A program made the translations under genes and the position numbers. From Marilutibacter spongiae (GTDB taxonomy: Bacteria; Pseudomonadota; Gammaproteobacteria; Xanthomonadales; Xanthomonadaceae): a DNA stretch of 64,000 nucleotides. Shown piece after piece: positions 42,605 to 50,349 of the stretch. Position 1 is the first letter of the stretch. Every line of letters starts with the position of its first letter. Under the pieces are notes generated by a model. The model worked only from the letters and a program-made list of their open reading frames with translations. It had not been told where the DNA came from and searched no databases. The stretch is from positions 43,328 to 107,327 of the forward strand of contig NZ_JACHTF010000013.1 in assembly GCF_014145325.1 (NCBI RefSeq). Direction: 5' to 3'.

Positions 42605-45373
42605 TCAGAAGCGGTAGCGGAAGCCGAGCTTGTAGGTACGACCGGTGTGGTCGTACTCGTAGCGGCGGTAGGTGTTGATGTCGGTCCAGCGGTCCTGGTA
42701 ATCGTCGGTCAGGTTCAGGGCCTCCAGGGTCACCTCGAAACTGTCGTTGATCTTGTAGTTGGCCGAGGCGTCGACGTTGAAGGTGCCGTCGTAGCCTTCG
42801 AACACGTTGCCGGTGCCGCTGGTGCCGGTCAGGTAGTCGCTGCGGTAGGCGGCGGAGGCGCGGGCGCTGAACTTCTCGTTCTCGTAGTACAGGGTGAAGT
42901 TGTACGAGTGGTTGGAGAGGCCGAACAGGCGCTCGGTGATCGTCTCGCTGCCGAAGGTGTAGTCGCGGTCGGAGTCGACGTAGGTGTAGTTGCCGATCAT
43001 GCCCATGTTGCGGATGACGGGCACGCTCTCGGTCATCACCGCGAACGGCATCTGGAAGCCGATCTCGTAGCCCTGCACCTTGCCGCCCGGCCCGTTGTCG
43101 ACGCTGCGGATCTCCCACGGACGCCCTTCCGGATCCTGCGCCGCAGGCGAGGTCGGGACCAGCAGGTCGAGCGGGAGGCCGGTCGAGGCATAGGTACCGG
43201 TGCGCTCGGAAGAGATCGGGCTGGACTCGATGTCCTTGTAGAACACCGCCAGCGACAGGATCGACTCCGGCGCGAAGTACCACTCCAGCGACATGTCGTA
43301 GGCCTCGGCGCGGGTCGGGTCGAGGTAGGGGTTCTGGTAGGTCACGCGGTAGTTGAAGCTGTCCACGCTGCCGCCGGGCGACAGGCTGCCCAGGCCGGGC
43401 CGCGTCATCACCTTGGCCGCGGAAACGCGCCAGATCAGGTCGTCGGTGATCGAGTAGGCGGCATTGAACGAGGGCAGGGTGTCGGTGTAGGTCGGACGAT
43501 CGATGGTGACGTAGGCGCCGGAGTTGTAGCCGCTCGAGGTCTGCTCGGTCTCGACGTAGCGCACGCCCGCGTTGAAGGCCAGCGTGCGGTCGAAGACCAG
43601 GGTGTTGCCGTTGAGCTGAACGAACACGCCGGTGTCGTTCTCGCTGACCGTGCGGATGTTGCCCTGGTCCAGGCGGATCGGGCGCCCGTTGAGGTCGATG
43701 AAGTCGACCCAGGCATCGAGGTCCGGGATCAGCCAGCGCGTGGTCGAACCGGTGCCGGTGTCGCCGTCGAAGTGATAGAGCTCGGAGAGGTCGTCGGTGG
43801 CGGGGATGCCGTACTCGCCCGGTGCGCAGGTGTAGATGCCCGAGGCGCAGACGCCGGTGTCGCGCAGGCCGCCCCAGGTGCTGAAGGAGAATTGTCGATA
43901 GTTGACGCCGGCCTGCAGGGCGTAGTCGGTGCTGAAGGCCCATTCGACGTCGGCGGTGACGGTGTCGAAGTCGTGCTGGGTCTTCGTCGGGCGGTCGCGG
44001 AACTCGGCCATCTGGAAGTTGGCCGGGTCGGTGACGTCGCCGCCGTTGAACCCGATCACCGGGAACTCGTCGTCGCTGTAGTCGTAGTAGAAGCCGTTGT
44101 AGTCGCGGTCGTCGTAGACGAACGTGCGCTCGTAGGGGAACTCAAGCGAGGAGCGCGCGCTGCCGATCAGCGCATGGCCGGTCACGGTGTCGCCGAAGGC
44201 CTGCTCGACGTTGACGGTCCACTGCTTGAACTCGCTGTCCCAGGCCTTCTCGAACGCCTCGTTGCGGACCCAGGCGTTGTTGACCTCCATCATCGTGAGG
44301 TTGTTGGTCGTCGGATCGATCGTGTAGTCGAGGACGTCCATCCCGCCTTCGTTGCCGCGGAAGAGCACCTCGCCCCACTTCTCGCCGCGCGAGGCGTCGA
44401 GCTTGGAGTACAGCAGGTCGAGGTTGATGCGGGTGCCTTCGGCGGGGCGCAGCTCGAGCGACCCGGTGAGGCCCAGGCGCTCGCGCTTCACGTCGATCTC
44501 GCCGTAGCGCGGGATGCGCGGGTGGAAGGCGTTGCCCACTTCCAGGCAGCCGGCGTCGTTGGGATTGGAGGCGCAGTCGACGCCGCGGACCGAACGGAAG
44601 TCGGCCTGCTGCCAGCGGACGGTGTTCTGGCCAAGCTCGAGCGTCTCGTCGTCGGAGTAGGCCGCGGAGAACGACACCGCCCAGGTATCGGAGGGCGAAC
44701 GGAAGGCATACAGCGCGGCCACGCGCGGGTCCACGCCATCGGTGAGGTCGTTGACCTGTCCCTGCACGTTGGTGACGAAGGTGCTGCCGACCTTGTAGCC
44801 GAAGGGACCGCCGGTGTTGAGGTCGACGATCGCGCCCAGCGAGCCTTCGTCCAGCGAGGCCTCGGCGGTCTTGTGCACGACCACCGAATTGAACAGCTCG
44901 GAGGCGAACACGTTGTAATCGAAGTCGCGGCCGCGGTTGGGGCCGCCTTCGCCGCCGGACGAGGCGATCGCCTCCATGCCGTTGATGCGAACGCGGGTGT
45001 ACTCGCCCGAGAGGCCGCGCACGGAGATGTTGCGGCCCTCGCCCGAGTCGCGGGTGATGGTGATGCCCGGGATGCGCTGCAGCGACTCGGCGATGTTCTG
45101 GTCGGGGAAGTCCGCGATGTCCTCGGCGACGATCGCGTCGACCGCGCCCACCGCGGCGCGTTTCATCTCCAGGCCTTCGGCGAGGCTGGCGCGGAAGCCG
45201 GTGACAACGACGGCGTCGAGGTCGGTCGCGGTGGCATCCTGCGCCTGCTCGATGGCGGGGGACGCATCGGCCTCCTGTGCGCGGACGGCCTGGGGCGACA
45301 CCTGCAGGGCCAGGGCGATGGCGCTGGCGAGCAGGGTAACCGGTGTCTTTCCTGAGAAACGTTGGAGCTGCAT
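42605..45373 (-). CDS. TonB-dependent receptor of the pectin locus
   Basis: 922 residues. The signal peptide ends near VRAQE (about 33). DLDAVVVTGFRASLAEGLEMKR is the N-terminal TonB-box and start of plug typical of the polysaccharide-type TonB receptors (CUT loci) of Xanthomonas and Caulobacter. The plug includes IAESLQRIPGITITRDSGEGRNISVRGL, and the barrel ends RTYKLGFRYRF. Two operators, one 85 bp upstream (E) and one inside codons 7-12, mark it as part of the pectin regulon. It most likely imports oligogalacturonides across the outer membrane. GGGAGG precedes the ATG. Confidence 0.94.
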   Translation of the reverse strand: MQLQRFSGKTPVTLLASAIALALQVSPQAVRAQEADASPAIEQAQDATATDLDAVVVTGFRASLAEGLEMKRAAVGAVDAIVAEDIADFPDQNIAESLQRIPGITITRDSGEGRNISVRGLSGEYTRVRINGMEAIASSGGEGGPNRGRDFDYNVFASELFNSVVVHKTAEASLDEGSLGAIVDLNTGGPFGYKVGSTFVTNVQGQVNDLTDGVDPRVAALYAFRSPSDTWAVSFSAAYSDDETLELGQNTVRWQQADFRSVRGVDCASNPNDAGCLEVGNAFHPRIPRYGEIDVKRERLGLTGSLELRPAEGTRINLDLLYSKLDASRGEKWGEVLFRGNEGGMDVLDYTIDPTTNNLTMMEVNNAWVRNEAFEKAWDSEFKQWTVNVEQAFGDTVTGHALIGSARSSLEFPYERTFVYDDRDYNGFYYDYSDDEFPVIGFNGGDVTDPANFQMAEFRDRPTKTQHDFDTVTADVEWAFSTDYALQAGVNYRQFSFSTWGGLRDTGVCASGIYTCAPGEYGIPATDDLSELYHFDGDTGTGSTTRWLIPDLDAWVDFIDLNGRPIRLDQGNIRTVSENDTGVFVQLNGNTLVFDRTLAFNAGVRYVETEQTSSGYNSGAYVTIDRPTYTDTLPSFNAAYSITDDLIWRVSAAKVMTRPGLGSLSPGGSVDSFNYRVTYQNPYLDPTRAEAYDMSLEWYFAPESILSLAVFYKDIESSPISSERTGTYASTGLPLDLLVPTSPAAQDPEGRPWEIRSVDNGPGGKVQGYEIGFQMPFAVMTESVPVIRNMGMIGNYTYVDSDRDYTFGSETITERLFGLSNHSYNFTLYYENEKFSARASAAYRSDYLTGTSGTGNVFEGYDGTFNVDASANYKINDSFEVTLEALNLTDDYQDRWTDINTYRRYEYDHTGRTYKLGFRYRF
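45338..45353. promoter_or_regulatory. Intragenic near-match to operator A
   Basis: GGTAACCGGTGTCTTT inside the receptor gene, codons about 7-12. It differs from operator A by one base. It could be a secondary operator for looping or a roadblock, or a chance match. Confidence 0.4.
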
Positions 45374-45457
45374 GGATCCCCTCCCAAAAGGACGAAGTTG
45401 GCTCTGTGTGCCACTTTTATGTGATTGACGGTGCCGGATATGTCGCCTGGAAATGCA

Positions 45458-45475
45458 ATGACACCGCTGGCCAAA
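45458..45475 (-). promoter_or_regulatory. Operator E, upstream of the third TonB receptor
   Basis: ATGACACCGCTGGCCAAA, 85 bp before the receptor start. It matches operator C in all but one position. Confidence 0.75.
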
Positions 45476-45902
45476 ACCCTAACAAAAGCCTGCGGGAACA
45501 TCATGCTGCGCTGCGGTAGGCCGATATTTGTATCCCAAGTGACGGAAAAATAACGATTTTTGCACGCGACGTTTTTGCCGCAAAGCACAAATTTCCGGCC
45601 CGGCGGAAACGCCTGCCGGACACGAGCGCCACCGCGCGCAATCAATCCGTGACCCAGGCCGGATTCGAGGCGTGACGCGTCGACGACGCGATGCAGATGA
45701 CGCGACCCGTGCACGAGCGTGTGGCCATCAAGGTCGGCGAGAGGGTGCCAGAGCACCGTGGGACGTCGTTTCGCGCCGCCCAGCCAGGCCGGGGTGGCCA
45801 CGCGCGGAGAACGATGAGCCCTGCCTGCGTGCGCAGCGGACGTCGACAGGTGCGCGATCTTGACTCGCGGTGGCGGATTGATATGGTGGCCACGCCCGCG
45901 GA

Positions 45903-45920
45903 ATGACACCGATAGTCAGG
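45903..45920 (+). promoter_or_regulatory. Operator F, upstream of kdgK
   Basis: ATGACACCGATAGTCAGG, 98 bp before the kdgK start. The GTCA right arm makes it similar to operator B. Confidence 0.72.
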
Positions 45921-46017
45921 CGGTCCGTCGGCCACCTGTTACGTCGCATCCCGACCGCCGCCACGCTGGCATCCGCGCCGGGATGCTTCACTGATGCAAA
46001 CCCGACTGGAGGCGGCC

Positions 46018-47034
46018 ATGCCGCGAAGCACACTGATCTGCTACGGCGAACTGCTCTTGCGCCTGGGCGCGCCCGGGCGCCAGACCCTGCTGCAGACGCC
46101 CGCCCTCGAGGTGCACGTCGGCGGGGCCGAGGCCAACGTCGCGGTGTCCCTGGCACGCATGGGCCATCGCGTCGGAATGGCCAGCACGGTCGCCGACAAT
46201 GCCCTCGGCGCACACGCCGTCGGCGAGCTGCGCCGGCACGGCGTCGATACTCGCCACGTTCACGCGGCCCCCGGTCGCATGGGACTGTATTTCCTGGAAA
46301 CCGGGGCCGGCCATCGTCCGAGCGACGTGCTGTACGACCGCGCGGATTCGGCCTTCACCCGTGCCGCCGCCCTGGATTGGGCGACCTGCCTGGATGGCGC
46401 GCGATGGCTGCACCTGTCCGGCGTGACCCCTGCATTGGGCGCCGCGTGCGCGCAGGCGGCCATCGATGCCGCCGAGGCGGCGGTCGTCGCGGGCGTGCAG
46501 GTGAGCTTCGACGGCAACTTCCGCGCCAAGCTCTGGCAGGCCTGGGACAGCGACCCGCCGGCGATCCTGCGGCGCCTGATGGCCACCGCGACGGTGCTGT
46601 TCGCCGACCACCGCGACATGGCGGTCGTGCTGGGCGCGGACTGCGATGCCGCGGAGGTCGCCGGCAAGGTCGTGCAGGCCGCGGGCCACGCCTTCGAGGC
46701 CTTCCCACGGCTGCGCTACTTCGCCTGCACCCAGCGCGTGCAGCACGACGTCGATCACCACGAGCTCTCCGCGATGCTGGTCGAGCGCGGCGGACGCGTG
46801 CATGCCACGCCGGTCCACGCGCTGCGCAACGTGGTCGACAGGATCGGGGGTGGCGATGCGTTCGCCGCGGGCGTGCTGCACGGCTTCCTGGAGGGCGCGC
46901 CCGCTGGCGAGGCCCTGCAGTCCGGTCTCGCGGCCGCCTGCCTCAAGCATTCGATTCCCGGTGATTTCAACCTGGCCGGGCGCGGCGACGTCGAGCACTT
47001 CCTGTCGGCGGAGGGCTTCCATGTCCGGCGTTGA
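46018..47034 (+). CDS. kdgK: 2-dehydro-3-deoxygluconokinase (KDG kinase)
   Basis: 338 residues from MPRSTLICYGELLLRLG, chosen because GGAGG lies five bases upstream; an in-frame start eight codons earlier is less likely. PfkB ribokinase fold: VGGAEANVAVSLARMG near the N-terminus and the second signature DRIGGGDAFAAG with the catalytic Asp280. It phosphorylates KDG to KDPG with ATP in the cytoplasm. It overlaps the aldolase gene by 14 bp, so the two final pathway steps are made together. Confidence 0.94.
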   Translation: MPRSTLICYGELLLRLGAPGRQTLLQTPALEVHVGGAEANVAVSLARMGHRVGMASTVADNALGAHAVGELRRHGVDTRHVHAAPGRMGLYFLETGAGHRPSDVLYDRADSAFTRAAALDWATCLDGARWLHLSGVTPALGAACAQAAIDAAEAAVVAGVQVSFDGNFRAKLWQAWDSDPPAILRRLMATATVLFADHRDMAVVLGADCDAAEVAGKVVQAAGHAFEAFPRLRYFACTQRVQHDVDHHELSAMLVERGGRVHATPVHALRNVVDRIGGGDAFAAGVLHGFLEGAPAGEALQSGLAAACLKHSIPGDFNLAGRGDVEHFLSAEGFHVRR

Positions 47035-47686
47035 CGCGCTCGCGGATCCGGCCGCCTGGGCCCGACTGCTGGGCGGCGACCGGGTGGTGCCCGTCTATAC
47101 GCCCTCGAGCGTCGATGAAGCGCTGGCGGTGGGCGCGGCGCTGCAGCGCGGCGGCCTGCACTCGATCGAGGTCACCCTGCGCACGCCGGTCGCGCTCGAG
47201 GCGGTGCGCGCGCTGGCGCAGTCCTGTCCCGGCCTCGCGGTGGGTGCCGGCACCGTGCTCGACGCGGGCCAGCTCGAACAGGCGCAGCGCGCGGGCGCCG
47301 CGTTCGCGGTGTCGCCCGGCGGAACGAGCGCGCTCATGCGGCTCGCGGTCGACATGGGCCTGCCCTACCTGCCGGGCGTGGCGACGGCCAGCGAACTGAT
47401 GGCCGGACTCGGCGAGGGCTACCGGATGTTCAAGATGTTCCCCGCCGAGCCGATCGATGCGCTGGCCCTGCTCAAGGCCTGGGCCGCGCCGTTCGCGGGC
47501 GTGGGCTTCTGCCCCACCGGGGGCATCGACAGCGGGCGCGCGCCGAGCTACCTGGCGCAAGCCAATGTGGTCTGCGTCGGCGGTTCCTGGCTGACCCCCG
47601 GCGATGCACTCGCGGCAGGCGACTGGAGCGGGGTCGAGCGTCGCGCCGCGGCGGCGGCGCGGTTGTCATCCGCGCATGCCAACTAG
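47021..47686 (+). CDS. eda: 2-keto-3-deoxy-6-phosphogluconate aldolase
   Basis: 221 residues. Class I aldolase of the Eda family with Glu50 and Arg54 in IEVTLRTP, GAGTVLD, and the Schiff-base Lys138 in RMFKMFPAE; GFCPTGGI binds the phosphate. It splits KDPG into pyruvate and glyceraldehyde-3-phosphate. The ATG lies inside the end of kdgK (14-bp overlap). It ends the pectin locus, and its stop overlaps that of the convergent phosphodiesterase-like gene by 4 bp. Confidence 0.95.
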   Translation: MSGVDALADPAAWARLLGGDRVVPVYTPSSVDEALAVGAALQRGGLHSIEVTLRTPVALEAVRALAQSCPGLAVGAGTVLDAGQLEQAQRAGAAFAVSPGGTSALMRLAVDMGLPYLPGVATASELMAGLGEGYRMFKMFPAEPIDALALLKAWAAPFAGVGFCPTGGIDSGRAPSYLAQANVVCVGGSWLTPGDALAAGDWSGVERRAAAAARLSSAHAN

Positions 47687-48459
47687 CGCTGCAGCGCTTC
47701 GGCGGGGATATCGAGGTCCATCGACAGGGCCAGGTGGTCCGACCAGGCCGCCGGCAATGCCAGTGCCTCGGCGCAGACCAGTCCGTCGCTGGCGAGGATG
47801 TGGTCGATCGCGCGCGTCGGCCGCCAGGCGGGGAAGGTCAGGACCTCGCAGGCCGGCGGCTGCAGGCGTGTCTGGCGGAACAGCTGCTGCATTTCGGGCC
47901 GGTCGATCGGCGCGTTGAAGTCGCCCATCAGCACCGCGTGCGGATGGTCGTGCAGCAACTCGGCGATGAAGGCCAATTGGGAAGCCCGCGACTGCTTGCC
48001 CAGCGACAGGTGGGCGATGGCGACCAGCAGGCCCAGGTCGCCATCGCCGAAGCGCGCCAGCAGCACCCCGCGCCCGGCGATGCGGCCCGGCAGGGCGTGG
48101 TCGGTGACCTCGATCGGTTCCAGCTTGCTGAGCAGGCCATTGGCGCTGGACGCGACCCCGCCGACGCTGCGGTTGGGCTGGTGGCTCCAGTAATCGAAGC
48201 CGCCGCGCTGGGCGAGGTAATGGGTCTGGTTGGTGAAGCCCGAGCGCAGGCTGCCCGGGTCGCTCTCGTTCAGGCCGACGATGTCGTGTTCGCCGGCCAC
48301 GCGCGCGATCACGTCGAGCGCGCCGCGCTTGTTGCCGGCCGGCAGCACGTGCGACCAGCTGCGGGTCGCGTAGTCGCTGTAGCGGCGCGTGCTGGAGCCG
48401 GCCTGGATGTTGGCGCTGAGCAGCTTGAGGCGACGCCGGTCGCTGGGAGTCTGGATCAT
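47683..48459 (-). CDS. Endonuclease/exonuclease/phosphatase family protein
   Basis: 258 residues, no signal peptide. EEP fold motifs: LLSANIQAG at the start, the metal-binding Glu in VGLNESDPGS, MGDFNAPID (Asp/Asn), and the terminal DHILAS and SDHLALSMD His. The family cuts phosphodiester bonds in nucleic acids or lipids; the natural substrate here is unknown. Gene order (EEP, DsbA, DsbA, cytochrome c4, engB) is common in Xanthomonadaceae. Confidence 0.9.
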   Translation of the reverse strand: MIQTPSDRRRLKLLSANIQAGSSTRRYSDYATRSWSHVLPAGNKRGALDVIARVAGEHDIVGLNESDPGSLRSGFTNQTHYLAQRGGFDYWSHQPNRSVGGVASSANGLLSKLEPIEVTDHALPGRIAGRGVLLARFGDGDLGLLVAIAHLSLGKQSRASQLAFIAELLHDHPHAVLMGDFNAPIDRPEMQQLFRQTRLQPPACEVLTFPAWRPTRAIDHILASDGLVCAEALALPAAWSDHLALSMDLDIPAEALQR

Positions 48460-48495
48460 GGCGACGGGCGTCGCTTCGGCGCGCGAGGCAAAGGC

Positions 48496-49365
48496 TTACT
48501 CGGCACCTTCGGCGCTGGGCGCCGCCGCAGGCGCCATCGCCGCGCGCTCCATCGCGACCAGGTGGTCGGTGATGCGCAGGCGGTCTTCGAAGCTCTGGCC
48601 GCCGATCACGCGGTACTTGCCGTTGACGACCAGGTCCGGGGTCGATTCCACGCCGCTACGGGCGAGGAACTGGCCGACGCGCTTGAGCTTGGCGTTCACC
48701 GCGAAGCTGTTCATCGTCGAGGCGAACTTCTTCGGATCCGCGCCGTACTTGGTGTAGAACGCGGCGATCTGCTCGTTGCTGGCCACGGTCGGGGGGGCCG
48801 GCATGGAGCGGTCGACATGGATCGCGTTGAACATGGCCGCATGGCTCGGCTCCAGCACGCCCAGGGCCTCGGCGGCGTAGAAGGCGCGCGCGTACGGTTC
48901 CCAGTAGCCGCCGAACGGCGCGGCGAGCGGCACGACCTTCACGTCGGCGGGCTGCTTGGCCGTCCAGCTTTCGAACAGCGGCTCGAAGTGCGCGCAGTGG
49001 GGGCAGGTGTAGCCGAAGATCTCCACGACCTCGATCTTGCCCATCGACGGCGCATAGGGCTGGCCACCGGCGATCTCGACATAGTCGGTGCCCGCGACCG
49101 GCGCGGGACCGGCAGGCGGCACGACCGGGTTGGTGTTCGGGCCGGCCTCGGCCCGGGCGTCTCCGGCTGCGTCCGCGCTGTCGGCGTCGACGGCGCTCGT
49201 GGCGCTCGTGGCCCCCGTGGGCGCTGCATCGTCGCCGGCAGGCGCCGGTGCTGCGGCTTCACCGGTCGCGGGCGCGGCACCCGGATCGGGGGCGTCGGTC
49301 TGGGACGAGCAGGCACCCAGCAGCATCGAGGCGGCCAGGAGCAGGGGAAGCAGGCGGGAAGTCAT
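48496..49365 (-). CDS. DsbA-type thiol:disulfide oxidoreductase, lipoprotein form
   Basis: 289 residues. Signal with lipobox MLLGAC (Cys19), so the protein is tethered to a membrane. An Ala/Asp/Pro-rich spacer (about 20-90) leads to a DsbA fold with active site CPHC (121-124, FGYTCPHCAHFEP) and the cis-Pro segment VESTPDLVVNGKYRV. It introduces disulfides into exported proteins. It is paralogous to the next gene, which has a normal cleavable signal; together they may serve different substrates. Gap 131 bp. Confidence 0.92.
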   Translation of the reverse strand: MTSRLLPLLLAASMLLGACSSQTDAPDPGAAPATGEAAAPAPAGDDAAPTGATSATSAVDADSADAAGDARAEAGPNTNPVVPPAGPAPVAGTDYVEIAGGQPYAPSMGKIEVVEIFGYTCPHCAHFEPLFESWTAKQPADVKVVPLAAPFGGYWEPYARAFYAAEALGVLEPSHAAMFNAIHVDRSMPAPPTVASNEQIAAFYTKYGADPKKFASTMNSFAVNAKLKRVGQFLARSGVESTPDLVVNGKYRVIGGQSFEDRLRITDHLVAMERAAMAPAAAPSAEGAE

Positions 49366-49496
49366 CGGGCGTTCTCCGGGTAGGAAGGAGCGGTCGAGGC
49401 GCCATCCGGCAAGGGCACGGCGCGACCGGCGTGGGGCAAGGATACCGGCACTGGCCGCGCGCCGCGTGGACGGCGGTCAGGTTCGGGCGGCAGGGT

Positions 49497-50156
49497 TCAG
49501 CGACCGGCGGCGCGCTCGCGTTCCACCAGCGCGCTGGCGATCCGGAGGTTGTCCTCCAGGGTGCGACCGAGCACGCGATAGCGGCCGTTGACGATCAGGG
49601 TCGGCGTGCCTTCCACGCCCATCGCCAGGGCGAAGTCGCGCGCCGGCTCGATCCTGGCCAGGGTGGCCGGGGCGCTGGCGGCGGCGCGAAAGCGGTTCTT
49701 GTCCACGCCCAGGCCGGCATAGAAGGCGGTCAGTTCATCCAGGGTGGGATTGGCCGGCAGTTCGCGGCTGTCGTGGATGCCCTTGAAGGTCGCCGCGTGC
49801 GTGCGGGCGAGGGCGTGGATCGAATCGGCGGCAAAATAGGCCACCGCGAGCATGTCGTCGGGATTGCGCGGCAGCGGCAGGAACGACACCCGCACGTCCT
49901 TGCCCTGCTGCTGTTTCCAGCGCTCCATCATCGGTTCGAAATCGGCGCAGTGGTGGCACCAGTAGCCGAACACCTCCACGACCTCGATCTTGCCGTCGGC
50001 CGGCCCCAGGCGCTTGCCATCGGCGATCTCGACGTAGTCGATGCCAGCGACGGGTTCCGCCGCGCGCGACACGCCGGGGAGGGCCGCGACCAGGGTCGCC
50101 AGCAGCAGCACGAGCCAGGGCGCCGAAGGGGTCCGGGAAAGGGGCGTTGCGGTCAT
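49497..50156 (-). CDS. dsbA: DsbA-type thiol:disulfide oxidoreductase with CHHC active site
   Basis: 219 residues from MTATPLSRTPSAPWLVLLLA; the signal peptide ends near SRAAE. Thioredoxin/DsbA fold with VFGYWCHHCADFEP: the usual CPHC is CHHC (67-70). The cis-Pro motif GVEGTPTLIVNGRYRV (Pro185) is intact. In DsbA and thioredoxins the residues between the cysteines tune redox potential, so the His-His pair may make it more oxidising or different in partner choice. Located between cytochrome c4 and the lipoprotein DsbA, all on the minus strand. Confidence 0.92.
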   Translation of the reverse strand: MTATPLSRTPSAPWLVLLLATLVAALPGVSRAAEPVAGIDYVEIADGKRLGPADGKIEVVEVFGYWCHHCADFEPMMERWKQQQGKDVRVSFLPLPRNPDDMLAVAYFAADSIHALARTHAATFKGIHDSRELPANPTLDELTAFYAGLGVDKNRFRAAASAPATLARIEPARDFALAMGVEGTPTLIVNGRYRVLGRTLEDNLRIASALVERERAAGR

Positions 50157-50224
50157 CGGGTCAGCCTTGTCGTTCGGGGCGCGGGGGCGCCATGGGCGGG
50201 AAGGCGGGCGGAGACCGCCCTGGA

Positions 50225-50259
50225 ACAAAAAACGCCGGTCGCGCGATGCGGCCGGCGTT
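50225..50259 (-). terminator. Rho-independent terminator of the cytochrome c4 gene
   Basis: On the minus strand AACGCCGG pairs with CCGGCGTT (13-base loop), followed by TTTTTG. It lies 90 bp after the cytochrome gene stop and 69 bp before the DsbA start. Confidence 0.88.
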
Positions 50260-50349
50260 GTCGGGTCCGGCGTCCCCGGCGGGGCCGGGGAGCCGCTTGA
50301 GACCGTCGAGGCGCTCCGGAAGTTCCGGCGTCGCCCCGCGGGCCCTGGG

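Larger units (their letters stand above)
45374..46017. other. 644-bp divergent regulatory region (TonB receptor / kdgK)
   Basis: No supported gene. It has operators E and F at its two ends and an A/T-rich stretch around 45525-45600 that stands out from the GC-rich surroundings. Predicted open frames here are Arg-rich shadows. Confidence 0.65.

Noticed and set aside
42128..45355. 1075-codon plus-strand frame opposite the third TonB receptor
   Set aside because: A Val/Gly/Ala/Arg-rich shadow produced by high GC; the minus strand has a full TonB receptor with signal peptide and aromatic C-terminus.
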